A stretch of DNA of 64,000 nt, taken from assembly GCF_001005295.1 (NCBI RefSeq), contig NZ_LBMK01000002.1, positions 1,333,545 through 1,397,544 of the forward strand. Reading direction: 5' to 3'. The notes under the pieces are model-generated. The model was not told where the DNA came from. It did not search any database and worked only from the letters and a program-made list of their open reading frames with translations. Of the stretch, positions 1-8,148 are shown one piece after another. This DNA comes from Streptomyces yangpuensis (GTDB taxonomy: Bacteria; Actinomycetota; Actinomycetes; Streptomycetales; Streptomycetaceae). Both the position numbers and the translations under genes were made by a program. Position 1 is the first letter of the stretch. The number at the start of each line of letters is the position of its first letter.

Positions 1-849
1 CACGACTGCCTCTACGCCTCCTCCTGGGCGGCCGGACTCGCCGCGGCCGTCACCCGCACCCCCACCGTGGTGACCCAGCACGTCGGCATGGTGGCGCACC
101 CCTCGGCCCTCGTCCGCGCCGTCCAGCGGGCCGTCTACGCCGTCGCGGGCCGGCCCCAGCTCCGCCGCGCCCGCCGGGTGCTCACCGTCAACGCCGACGT
201 CGCCGCGTTCGTCCAACGGCTCGGCGCCCGCGCCGAGGCCTGCCACCACCTCGCCAACGGCGTGGACACCGGCCTGTTCCGGCCGGCCGCCGACGCCGCG
301 GAGCGCGCCGCGGCCCGGGCGCGGCTCGGCCTGCCGGCCGGACGCACCCTCGTGCTCTTCGCGGGCCGGCTCGTCCCCAAGAAGGGGTACGACCTCCTCC
401 TCGACGCCCACGCCGGCGACGCCGCATACGACCTCGTCCTCGCCGGTGACGGGGACGCCGCGGCCCTCGCCGGACGCTCCGGTGTCCACCACCTCGGCTC
501 CCTGTCCGCCGAGGACCTCGCCGACGCCTACCGCGCGTGCGACGTGTTCGCCCTGCCCTCCACCGCCGAGGGCTTCCCGCTGACCGTCCAGGAGGCCATG
601 GCCTCGGGCCTGCCGGTCGTCACGACCGACGACCCCGGATACGCCCCGTACGGCCTGGACCGCGAGGTCGCCCTGCTCGTGCCCCGCAGCGTCCCCGCGC
701 TGCGCGCCGCGCTCGACGGCCTGGTCGCGGACCCCGCCGGGCGGGCGGCGACGGGATCCGCCGCCCGCGCGTTCGCCGAGGCGTCCTTCGGCTGGGACCG
801 GCACGTGACCGAGCTGCTCGGGCACTACGGGGACGCCGGCCGTGGGTAA
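1..849 (+). CDS. Glycosyltransferase family 4 (5' truncated by window)
   Basis: Probable GT-B fold sugar transferase of an exopolysaccharide pathway. The open frame runs to base 1 without a stop, so the true start lies outside the window; the GTG at 67 is internal. The visible part has the acceptor-to-donor domain junction (HHLANGVDTGLFRP, about residues 81-94 of the visible part) and the donor-site E-x7-E motif EGFPLTVQE followed by AMASGLPVV, typical of GT4 retaining enzymes. It ends in TAA at 847-849 and overlaps the next gene by 8 bp, so it is translationally coupled to the flippase. Donor and acceptor sugars cannot be told. Confidence 0.9.
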   Translation, partial: HDCLYASSWAAGLAAAVTRTPTVVTQHVGMVAHPSALVRAVQRAVYAVAGRPQLRRARRVLTVNADVAAFVQRLGARAEACHHLANGVDTGLFRPAADAAERAAARARLGLPAGRTLVLFAGRLVPKKGYDLLLDAHAGDAAYDLVLAGDGDAAALAGRSGVHHLGSLSAEDLADAYRACDVFALPSTAEGFPLTVQEAMASGLPVVTTDDPGYAPYGLDREVALLVPRSVPALRAALDGLVADPAGRAATGSAARAFAEASFGWDRHVTELLGHYGDAGRG

Positions 850-2239
850 GCACGCCCGGCCCGCGGACCAGATGTTCCGGAGTTCGTTCTTCCTGCTGGC
901 GTCCACGGTCACGACCGCCGGGCTGAGCTTCCTCTTCTGGGTGGTCGTGGCCCGCTTCTACCCGCCCGAGCAGGTCGGGCTGGCCACCTCGCTGATCTCC
1001 GCGACCTCGCTGCTCTCCTACCTCAGCATGCTCGGCCTCAACAGCACCCTGATCCGCTTCCCCGCCGAGGGCAGGGCCCGCAACGGCCAGATCACCCAGT
1101 CCACCGCCCTGGTGCTGCTGGTCTCCTGCGCCGCCGCCGGGATCTACCTGCTGGGGCTGCCCTGGTACGGGCACAAGCTGCTGTTCGTCCGCGACCACGC
1201 GCACCTCGCCGCCCTCTTCGTCCTGTCCTGCGCCTGCGCCTCGCTGAACCTCCTGGCCAAGTCGGTCTTCATCAGCGCCCGCATGGCGCAGTACAACGTG
1301 CTGTCCGACGGGATCCTCCAAGGCCTCGCCAAACTCGCCGCGCCCGTCGCCCTGGTCGGGTTCGGCGCGGCCGGAATCCTCGGCTCGGCGGGCATCGGCT
1401 ACGCGGTGGCCGGCGCCGCGGCCCTGCTGCTGCTCCGGCGCCGCCTCGGCTTCCGCTTCGACTTCCGCTCCCGGGGCACCCGGCTGCGCGAGCAACTGCG
1501 CTTCTCCGTCGCCAGCTACGTCTCCAGCCTGATCAACCTGGCGCCCGTCCTGGTCACTCCGCTCATCGTGCTCCAGAAGCTGGGCGCCGCCGAAGCCGGC
1601 TACTACTTCGTCGCCTTCCAGATCGCCGCCCTCCTGAACTCCGTCTCCACCGCCGTCGGCGAGGCCGTCTTCGCCGAGGTCTCCTCCGACCCGTCCCGGT
1701 TCGGTGAACTCCTGCGCCGCTCCGCGAAGATCATCGCCACGGTGCAGGTCCCCGCCGTCACCGTCGTCGCGGCCGGCAGCGGGCTGCTCCTGCTGCTGTT
1801 CGGCGGCGGCTACACCGCCGCCGCGAGCGGACTGCTCAGGGTGCTCGCCCTCGCCGCCCTCGCCGTGGCCCTCAACACCTGGGCGTGCTTCGGGCTGAAG
1901 CTGGCCCGGCGGATGAAGCAGCTCATCGCCGCCAACACCGTCCTCGCGTGCACCACCATCGGCCTGGCCGTGTGGTGGGCGCCGCACGGGCTGGTCTGGG
2001 TCGGCTGCGCCTGGGGCATCGGCAACCTGGCCGCCGGCCTGTTCGCCACCGTCGCCCTGCTGCGCGGCCGGCCCTCCGCCCCCCGCCCGCCGGAGCCGGA
2101 CCTCGACCCCGGACCGGGCTGGTCCCCCGTCGACACCCTCCAACTGCGCGCCGTGCGCCTGCCCGGGCCGACGGCCCCGGATCCGCCGTCCTCCGCCGCG
2201 CCGTCCGCCGCCACACCTGCCGAGAGGTACCGCCCGTGA
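842..2239 (+). CDS. Polysaccharide flippase (Wzx/MATE-like lipid-linked saccharide exporter)
   Basis: 465-residue integral membrane protein of the oligosaccharide flippase superfamily. Its translation is a series of hydrophobic helices (for example FFLLASTVTTAGLSFLFWVV near the N terminus) with a FYPPEQVGLATSLISATSLL segment typical of Wzx/RfbX proteins. It should move an undecaprenyl-linked sugar unit across the membrane. The GTG start overlaps the stop of the upstream glycosyltransferase, and the last codon overlaps the next gene (GTGA). The C-terminal 50 residues are Pro/Ala-rich and probably cytosolic. The neighbouring sugar enzymes support the role. Confidence 0.88.
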   Translation: MGKHARPADQMFRSSFFLLASTVTTAGLSFLFWVVVARFYPPEQVGLATSLISATSLLSYLSMLGLNSTLIRFPAEGRARNGQITQSTALVLLVSCAAAGIYLLGLPWYGHKLLFVRDHAHLAALFVLSCACASLNLLAKSVFISARMAQYNVLSDGILQGLAKLAAPVALVGFGAAGILGSAGIGYAVAGAAALLLLRRRLGFRFDFRSRGTRLREQLRFSVASYVSSLINLAPVLVTPLIVLQKLGAAEAGYYFVAFQIAALLNSVSTAVGEAVFAEVSSDPSRFGELLRRSAKIIATVQVPAVTVVAAGSGLLLLLFGGGYTAAASGLLRVLALAALAVALNTWACFGLKLARRMKQLIAANTVLACTTIGLAVWWAPHGLVWVGCAWGIGNLAAGLFATVALLRGRPSAPRPPEPDLDPGPGWSPVDTLQLRAVRLPGPTAPDPPSSAAPSAATPAERYRP

Positions 2240-3480
2240 AGATCGTGGTGATCAACGCCTACGTCCGGGAGAACGCCGGCGACGCCGCGCTGCTCTCCGT
2301 CTGCCTGCGACAGGTCCGCGAGGCGTTCCCCGGCGCCGACGTCCGCGTCGCCGGCATGGAGGACCCCGCCGTCCACCCCGCATTCGAGGACGCCCCGAAC
2401 CTCGGCTCGATCCGCCGCCACGTCGCCGACGGCACCGCTTCGCGTTCCCGCCGGATCCTGCGGAAGGTGTACGTCGGCGCGGTCTCCGCCGGCCTCCTGC
2501 TGCTGCCCCGGTCCGCGGCCGCGCTCCTGCGCGGGGTCCTGCCCGCCGAGGCCCGGCGCGAGGCGGACGCCCTGGCCGGCGCCGACCTGGTGGTATCCAC
2601 CGGAGGCGGATACGTCCTGGCCCGCCCCGGGCTCGACGGCCACCAGAACGTCTTCTTCGTCCTGTTGCCGGTGCTGCTCGCCCAGCGTGCCGGCGTGCCC
2701 GTCGTCTTCGCCCCGCAGTCCTACGGGCCGTTCCCCTCCTCCCTCCAGCGGCGCCTGGTCGCCCGCGCCCTGGGCCGGTCCCCGCTCGTCCTGGCCCGCG
2801 AGGACGTCAGCGTGGCCCAGCTGCGCGGCTGCGGCCTGCCCGAGGAGGCCGTCACCCGGGGCGTCGACTCGGGCTTCGCGTTCGACCCGCCGCCGTCCTC
2901 CGACTGGCGGGCCCGGCTCGGCATCACCCCGCAGCAGCGGCTGGTCGGGGTCACGGCCAGGCGCTGGCTGGCCCCGGCCGCCCAGGACGCGTACGAACGG
3001 GCCCTGGCCGCCACGATCGACGCCGTCCAGGCCACCGGAGCGCGTGTCGTGCTGATCCCGCAGGTCAGCACCGACTACCTGAGCGACGACGACCGCATCG
3101 TGGAACGCCGGATCGCCGCCCACTGCACCGCGGCGCCCCTGCTGATCGAGGACCGGGTGGACTACCGCGATCTCAAGGGCGTCTACCGCGAGTGCGCCCT
3201 GCTGATCGGCACCCGCTTCCATTCGGTGATCTTCTCCCTGACCAGCGGAGTGCCCTGCGTGGCCATCGAGTACGAGCACAAGACCCGCGGCATCATGGCC
3301 GACCTCGGCCTCGGGGCCCACGTGCTGGCCATCGAGGACGTCACCCACCCCCGGCTCTGGGCACTGGTCGCACCGCTGCTCCAGGACGACTCCGGCTACC
3401 GCGAGCAGCTGCGACGCCGCCTGGCCGGCTACATCGCCGAGGCCGAAGGCTTCCCCGGCCTGCTGCGGGCCGCGCTGTGA
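2236..3480 (+). CDS. Polysaccharide pyruvyl transferase family protein
   Basis: 414 residues starting at a GTG that overlaps the previous stop by four bases; the longer frame back to 1885 is only antisense-type extension over the flippase gene. The N terminus KIVVINAYVRENAGDAALLS, the middle VVSTGGGYVLARPGLDGHQN and the C-terminal RFHSVIFSLTSGVPCVAIEYE match the polysaccharide pyruvyl transferase (CsaB/WcaK) family, in which RFH and the glycine-rich loop bind phosphoenolpyruvate. It probably adds a pyruvyl ketal to a sugar of the exported polymer. It is coupled to the downstream glycosyltransferase by a GTGA overlap. Confidence 0.9.
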   Translation: MKIVVINAYVRENAGDAALLSVCLRQVREAFPGADVRVAGMEDPAVHPAFEDAPNLGSIRRHVADGTASRSRRILRKVYVGAVSAGLLLLPRSAAALLRGVLPAEARREADALAGADLVVSTGGGYVLARPGLDGHQNVFFVLLPVLLAQRAGVPVVFAPQSYGPFPSSLQRRLVARALGRSPLVLAREDVSVAQLRGCGLPEEAVTRGVDSGFAFDPPPSSDWRARLGITPQQRLVGVTARRWLAPAAQDAYERALAATIDAVQATGARVVLIPQVSTDYLSDDDRIVERRIAAHCTAAPLLIEDRVDYRDLKGVYRECALLIGTRFHSVIFSLTSGVPCVAIEYEHKTRGIMADLGLGAHVLAIEDVTHPRLWALVAPLLQDDSGYREQLRRRLAGYIAEAEGFPGLLRAAL

Positions 3481-4595
3481 ACCCCCGCACGGTGGCCGTC
3501 GTCACCCCCTACTACCCGCCACACCTCGGGGGCGTCGAGCAGTACGCGGCCCGGGTCGCCCGGGCCGTGCACGAAGCGCCCGGTCTCGACGCCGTCGTCA
3601 TCACCAGCGGACCCGGGCTGCGCACCCGTACGAGCCTGGAGGACGGCGTGCGGGTGGTCCGGCTCGGCTCCTGGTTCCGGCTCTCCAACACCCCCTTGAG
3701 CCCCCTGTGGCCGCTCCAGCTGCGGTACTGGCTGCGCCGTACGGGCGCCGACGTGGTCCACGCCCACGCCCCCGTGCCGGGGCTCGGCGACATCGCCGTG
3801 GCCGTGGCGGGCCGCCGCCCGGCCGTGCTCACCTACCACGCCGGCTCGATGCTCAAGGGCGGCCCCGGCACCGGCGCCGCGGACCGCCTCATCGGCCTCT
3901 ACGAACGCCGGGTCCTGCCCCGGGTGTTCGGCCGGGCCCGCGCCCTCGTCGCCGTGTCCCCCGTCTCCCTGGCCGCCGGGCGGCCCGGAGCCCTGGAGAT
4001 CAGCCCCGGCGTCGACACCGGCCGTTTCACGCCGGGCCCGCCGCCCTCCACCCGCCCGCCGACGCTCCTCTACGTCGGCCGCATCGACCGGTCCTCCGCC
4101 TGGAAGGGGGTCGACGTCCTCGTCCGCTCCCTGGACGAGGTACCCGGTGCCCGGCTGCGCCTGGTCGGCGGCGGCGACGCGGTCGCGGACCAGCTCGCCC
4201 TGGCCGCGTCCCTCGGCCTCGCGGACCGGGTCACCGCCTCCGGTGAACTGACCGGGCCCGACCTGGTCCGGGCGGTCCGCGAGGCGGCGGTGCTGGTCCT
4301 GCCCTCCGTCACCGAGGCGGAGTCGTTCGGCATGGTGCTCGTCGAGGCGATGGCCTGCGGCACCCCGGTGGTGGGCTCGCGGGTCGGCGGCATCCCGTAC
4401 GTCGTCGAGGACGGGCGGACCGGTCTGCTGGTGCCGCCCGGCGACCCCGGCGCCCTGGCGGGCGCCTGCCGGCGGATCCTTCAGGACGGTGCGCTGGCGG
4501 ACCGGCTGGGCGAGGCGGGGCTGCGTGCCGCACGCGAGCGGTTCGCCTGGGACGGCCTCCTGGCCCGGTACACGGACCTGTTCCGCTCGCTGTGA
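3477..4595 (+). CDS. Glycosyltransferase family 4
   Basis: 372-residue GT4 enzyme. Start is the GTG overlapping the pyruvyl transferase stop, giving VNPRTVAVVTPYYPPHLGGVE, the usual GT-B N-terminal strand and glycine-rich loop. The donor domain contains LLYVGRIDRSSAWKGVDVLV and the E-x7-E motif ESFGMVLVE followed by AMACGTPVVGS. It is the last gene of a four-gene, fully overlapping polysaccharide operon and is followed at once by a hairpin terminator. Confidence 0.92.
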   Translation: MNPRTVAVVTPYYPPHLGGVEQYAARVARAVHEAPGLDAVVITSGPGLRTRTSLEDGVRVVRLGSWFRLSNTPLSPLWPLQLRYWLRRTGADVVHAHAPVPGLGDIAVAVAGRRPAVLTYHAGSMLKGGPGTGAADRLIGLYERRVLPRVFGRARALVAVSPVSLAAGRPGALEISPGVDTGRFTPGPPPSTRPPTLLYVGRIDRSSAWKGVDVLVRSLDEVPGARLRLVGGGDAVADQLALAASLGLADRVTASGELTGPDLVRAVREAAVLVLPSVTEAESFGMVLVEAMACGTPVVGSRVGGIPYVVEDGRTGLLVPPGDPGALAGACRRILQDGALADRLGEAGLRAARERFAWDGLLARYTDLFRSL

Positions 4596-4596
4596 C

Positions 4597-4625
4597 CGGC
4601 GTGCCGCACCCGGCGCGGCACGCCG
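4597..4625. terminator. Bidirectional hairpin terminator
   Basis: Perfect 11-bp inverted repeat (arms 4597-4607 and 4615-4625, 7-nt loop) fills almost the whole 30-bp space between two convergent genes. No U-tract, which is usual in Streptomyces terminators. Confidence 0.75.
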
Positions 4626-5831
4626 CTACCGGGGCTGCTTCTTCGCGTACTCCTCGATGGCGGCCCGGAGCGCGGCGAAGGCGGGCTTCGCGGAACCGTC
4701 GTAGCGGCGCAGCCCGTAGTACTTGGAATGGCTCTTGTCGTTGCCGGTGGCCGTGTCCTGATGGGCGAACCAGAAGGCGGCGGCCACGTACTTGTCCTTG
4801 GCGGCGGTCGGCACGGTGTCGGTGGCGATCCGCGCCTGGAACTCCTCGCTGACGTGCGTGATGTTCTCCGCCCGGGACTTCTCGTCGGCGGCCGGGTTGC
4901 CGGGACCGTTGGTCGGCGCGCCCGTCTCCGTCAGCCACACCGGCATGCCGGGCGTCCCGTGCCGCTCGGCGACACCGACCAGGTTCTCCCCGGCGCTGCT
5001 GATCTCCGTGAAGACCTTGCCGTCGTGCGGCAGCTGGGGCCAGGCGTAGGGGTGGTAGCTGAGCGCGTCCACCACCTTGTTCCCGCCGAGCCGGCAGACC
5101 TGTTCCAGGAAGTCCAGATGGGAGACGTACTTGATGGACTCCCAGGTGCCGACGGCGGCCAGGCCGCCCATGAGCACGTACGCCGTCGGGTCGGCTTCGC
5201 GCAGCGCGGCGGCGGTGGAGCCGAGCAGGGTGGTGTACGCCTTCGCGTCGGGCTTGGGGTACCAGAACTGGGGGAGGTTGGGCTCGTTCCAGATCTCCCA
5301 CGTGTGCACGCCCTGGGGCGCGTAGCGCAGGGCGGCGAGCTTCGCGAACGCGGCGAACTTCCTGGGGTCGGCCGGCGGGCACGTGGGACGGTGCCCCGTG
5401 CAGGACTCGGCCCGCGCCCATGCCGGGGTGTAGGCGACCGTGGCGAGGATGTCGAGGTTGCGTTCGCGGGCCGCCTTCACGATCCGGTCGAAGCGCTGCC
5501 ACTGGTAGGTGCGCGGGCTGTCCGGCTGGATGTTGTTCCAGGACAGGTCCACCCGGATCCAGGTGGTGCCCAGCCCGACCGCGTCGTTGAGGGCGGCGGC
5601 CAGGCCGTCGTCCGACTTCCACGTGAGGGTGTCGCCGTAGGAGACGCCGAGTCGCAGATCGTGCTTCTTGGGCGGCTCGGGCGGCCGCTGGAACCCGCCG
5701 GCGGGCCGCGCGCCGGCATCCGACGCAGGACCTGTCGACGACGCCGCCGCCACGACCGTCGCGGCGGTCGCCAGGACGAAGGAGACGAAGGCGACGACGA
5801 GCCGCTGCCGTGTACTCGAATGCCCCACCAT
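4626..5831 (-). CDS. Secreted glycoside hydrolase (GH39/GH5-like clan A)
   Basis: 401 residues. The N terminus has a short charged part and a hydrophobic helix (LVVAFVSFVLATAATVVAAA), a signal peptide or anchor. The catalytic domain is a clan-A (beta/alpha)8 barrel: WEIWNEPN near residue 182 carries the acid/base Glu and WLTETGAP near residue 302 the nucleophile Glu; YTPAW and LSYHPYAWP are further barrel loops. The layout resembles PslG-type hydrolases that trim an exopolysaccharide, and it lies convergent to an exopolysaccharide operon, so the polymer made next door may be its substrate. That link is inference. Confidence 0.85.
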   Translation of the reverse strand: MVGHSSTRQRLVVAFVSFVLATAATVVAAASSTGPASDAGARPAGGFQRPPEPPKKHDLRLGVSYGDTLTWKSDDGLAAALNDAVGLGTTWIRVDLSWNNIQPDSPRTYQWQRFDRIVKAARERNLDILATVAYTPAWARAESCTGHRPTCPPADPRKFAAFAKLAALRYAPQGVHTWEIWNEPNLPQFWYPKPDAKAYTTLLGSTAAALREADPTAYVLMGGLAAVGTWESIKYVSHLDFLEQVCRLGGNKVVDALSYHPYAWPQLPHDGKVFTEISSAGENLVGVAERHGTPGMPVWLTETGAPTNGPGNPAADEKSRAENITHVSEEFQARIATDTVPTAAKDKYVAAAFWFAHQDTATGNDKSHSKYYGLRRYDGSAKPAFAALRAAIEEYAKKQPR

Positions 5832-6004
5832 GAGGCCACCCTAAGGCAAGGCTGCGGCGGCTCCTCATCCCGCCCCGAGTCCTCCGCGCGCGTTCCGCAA
5901 CGGCCCGCCGCCGCACACCGAGCAGTCCCGTCGGCGGCCACGGGGACCACGGCTGCGGTCCGCAACGGCCGCTCGGCCGTTTCCGGGCGGGCGCGCGGGT
6001 GGGT

Positions 6005-6048
6005 GGTGATCCGCCGTTGATCGGCCGTAGAGCCCGGGCGGGGACCAT
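6005..6048 (+). promoter_or_regulatory. Candidate SARP operator, three 11-bp-spaced heptamers
   Basis: Direct repeats GGTGATC (6005), GTTGATC (6016) and GTAGAGC (6027) start exactly 11 bp apart. A weak -10-like GACCAT follows 9 bp after the last repeat. This is the known arrangement of SARP binding sites. It lies 122 bp upstream of the XRE/NB-ARC regulator start. Repeat words match those near 43530 and 47179. Confidence 0.5.
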
Positions 6049-6169
6049 CGGCGGCAAGGGGAGCACGGCTCGACGGTCACCACCGCTCGCAGCCGTCCCC
6101 GGCGGGCCGCAGGGTCTCCGGGCCCCTCGGTCCCCGGTACTTGGCCAACCCACGGAAGGTGGACTAGTC

Positions 6170-7408
6170 ATGCACGGTGTTACCTCGCCGCAGTCGACGA
6201 CGGGCTTCGGAGAGCTGCTCAGGGTCCGGCGCGAACGCGTCGGCCTGACCCAGCAGGTGCTCGCCGATCACGCGACCCTGAGCGTCCGCGCGATCCGGGA
6301 CATGGAGAGCGGGCGGGTGCAGCGCCCCCGGCAGGAGACGGTCCGTCTGCTGGCCGACGCCCTGCGCCTGGAGGGGCGGCACCGGTCGAGCTTCGAGGCG
6401 GCGGCCCGCCGGCAGGCGCTCGGCGACGAGCCGCGCGACGAACCGACCGCCCCGCCCGTCGCCCGCGGTGCCATCGTCGGCCGGGAGCTGGAGGTCGAGG
6501 TGCTGACCGACGCGCTCGCCGTGCACGGCGACCGGCTGGTCACCGTCGCCGGCCTCGGCGGGGTCGGCAAGACCCGGCTGGTCCTGGAGGTCGCGAGACG
6601 GCTGCACCTCGCCTCGCGGTGGTCGGTGCACTGGATCGACTGCGGCCGGCAGTCGGTCGCCGGACTGGCCCGGACGATCGGGGACCGGCCCACCCTGCTG
6701 GTACTGGACGGGGCCGACGCCGGTGTGGACACCGCCCTGCTGGACGAGCTGTTCCACCGCTGCCCCGGCCTGCGGGTGCTGATCACCGCCCGGATGCCGC
6801 AGCCGCTGTCCGGCGGGCAGGTGATCCCGCTCGCCCCGCTGCCCACCCCCGGGCCTGAACTCGACCACGACCCGGTGGCCTTGGCCGAGGTGGGCGCGGT
6901 ACGGCTGCTGCTCTCGCACCTGCGCCGGCTCCGGCCCGGGTTCCGGCTGGAGCCCGAGGAGGCGCCGGCCGTGGCCTCGATCTGCCGCCAGCTCGACGGG
7001 CTGCCCGGGGCGTTGGAGCTCGTGGCGGGCTGGTCGACGGTGCTCTCCCCGCGCCAGCTGGTGGCGCGGCTGACGGACGGCCCGTTCCATCTGGCGCCGC
7101 CCCCGGCCGGGTTCGGCGGGCGGGCGGACGTCGGGGCGGCCCTCGGGGCCGCGCTGGACCGGCTGACGCTCGGCCGGCGGGACCTGCTGGAGCGGCTCGC
7201 GGCCGTACCGGGGGACTGGTCGGGGGAGGACGCCGTCGCGCTGAGCGGCCGGCCGCCGCAGGAATGCCTCGCGGCGGTGCACGAACTGCTGGCCAGCGGA
7301 CTGATCCGCAGCGTCCCGGCCCGCGACGGCGTCCGGTTCACCGTGCTGAACCTCTGCCGGCGGCTGTGCGGGACCGGCGCGTACGCGGAGCTGGCGGCGG
7401 CCGGCTGA
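6170..7408 (+). CDS. XRE-family regulator with NB-ARC/STAND ATPase domain
   Basis: 412 residues. Start ATG 6170 is chosen because it has a GGAAGGTGG-type RBS just upstream and begins right before the HTH; the longer frame from 5999 lacks support. Residues about 10-65 are a Cro/C1 helix-turn-helix (FGELLRVRRERVGLTQQVLADH ... ETVRLLADAL). Residues about 105-390 are a STAND-type ATPase with Walker A GLGGVGKTR and Walker B LLVLDGADA. There is no TPR tail, so it is shorter than AfsR-type proteins. It opens the NRPS cluster and is likely a cluster-situated activator; a SARP-type operator lies in front of it. Confidence 0.85.
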   Translation: MHGVTSPQSTTGFGELLRVRRERVGLTQQVLADHATLSVRAIRDMESGRVQRPRQETVRLLADALRLEGRHRSSFEAAARRQALGDEPRDEPTAPPVARGAIVGRELEVEVLTDALAVHGDRLVTVAGLGGVGKTRLVLEVARRLHLASRWSVHWIDCGRQSVAGLARTIGDRPTLLVLDGADAGVDTALLDELFHRCPGLRVLITARMPQPLSGGQVIPLAPLPTPGPELDHDPVALAEVGAVRLLLSHLRRLRPGFRLEPEEAPAVASICRQLDGLPGALELVAGWSTVLSPRQLVARLTDGPFHLAPPPAGFGGRADVGAALGAALDRLTLGRRDLLERLAAVPGDWSGEDAVALSGRPPQECLAAVHELLASGLIRSVPARDGVRFTVLNLCRRLCGTGAYAELAAAG

Positions 7409-7520
7409 GGACCGTCCGGAGGCCGCGCCCCACGGAGCCGTCTCCACGACCCGCTCCACCGCTCCACCACTGCACCGTTCCGCCGCTCCGGCCTGCGCCG
7501 ATACTGCCCGCATCCTGCCG

Positions 7521-7560
7521 GGTGAGCTGCCGGTCCGGTGCCCGGAACCTCCCTAGCGTT
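7521..7560 (+). promoter_or_regulatory. Weak candidate promoter/SARP-like repeats before the mutase operon
   Basis: GGTGAGC (7521), GGTCCGG (7532) and CGGAACC (7543) are spaced by 11 bp, the spacers between them are both TGCC, and a -10-like TAGCGT starts at 7555. Only the first heptamer is a good match to the words seen at the other sites, so this is a weak call. The rest of 7409-7653 is noncoding leader. Confidence 0.25.
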
Positions 7561-7653
7561 CTGTCCACGGCCGGGCGAGCCCGCCCCCGGACACCGGAGT
7601 CCCCGCCCCTGGCCGGGGCTCCCCACCACCTACCGACACAGAGGGTTTGCGCC

Positions 7654-8148
7654 GTGGAGCAGCATGCCGTGGAGCAGCACGGAAAGGCCGAGCCGACCGG
7701 TCTGGACGTCATCGTGACGACCATGGCCTCGGACTCGCACACCTGGAACCTGGTCTTCCTCCAGCTGCTGCTGGAAGAACTCGGGCACCGGGTCACCAAC
7801 CTGGGCGCGTGCGTGCCCGACGAGCTGCTGGTCGCCGAGTGCTGCCGGATCGAGCCCGACCTCATCGTCCTGAGCAGTGTCAACGGGCACGGCTTCCACG
7901 ACGGGCTGCGGGTGGTCGAGGCGCTGCGCGCCTGCCCCGAACTGGCCGGCACCCCCACCGTGATCGGCGGGAAGCTCGGGATCTCCGGCTCCGGCACTCC
8001 GGCCCGGCAGCGGGCGCTGCTGACGGCGGGCTTCGACGGGGTCTTCGAGGAGGGCGGCTCGGTGCTGGACTTCCAGTCCTTCGTCGGTTCGCTGCCCGCC
8101 GGATCCGGGTCGCGCGCCCTGACCGCCGGTTCGGGGGTGCTGCTGTGA
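7654..8148 (+). CDS. Cobalamin-binding mutase small subunit (glutamate mutase S type)
   Basis: 164 residues. GTG 7654 is preferred because GAGGG lies 8 nt upstream; GTG 7669 is an alternative. The protein is a single B12-binding Rossmann-like domain: TTMASDSHTWNLVFLQLLLE, then NLGACVPDELLVAE, LSSVNGHG and VIGGKLGI, matching the order of motifs in glutamate mutase sigma subunits (GlmS/MutS). The cobalamin-ligand motif DxHxxG appears here as DSHTWN: Asp and the axial His are kept but Gly is Asn. It should pair with the next gene to rearrange glutamate, or a relative, to a 3-methyl-branched product. It overlaps the E-subunit gene by GTGA. Confidence 0.88.
   Translation: MEQHAVEQHGKAEPTGLDVIVTTMASDSHTWNLVFLQLLLEELGHRVTNLGACVPDELLVAECCRIEPDLIVLSSVNGHGFHDGLRVVEALRACPELAGTPTVIGGKLGISGSGTPARQRALLTAGFDGVFEEGGSVLDFQSFVGSLPAGSGSRALTAGSGVLL

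Noticed and set aside
5999..6169. Extended N terminus of the XRE regulator from 5999
   Set aside because: The added residues are Arg/Gly/Pro-rich, the HTH begins right after ATG 6170, that ATG has the RBS, and SARP-like repeats occupy the extension.
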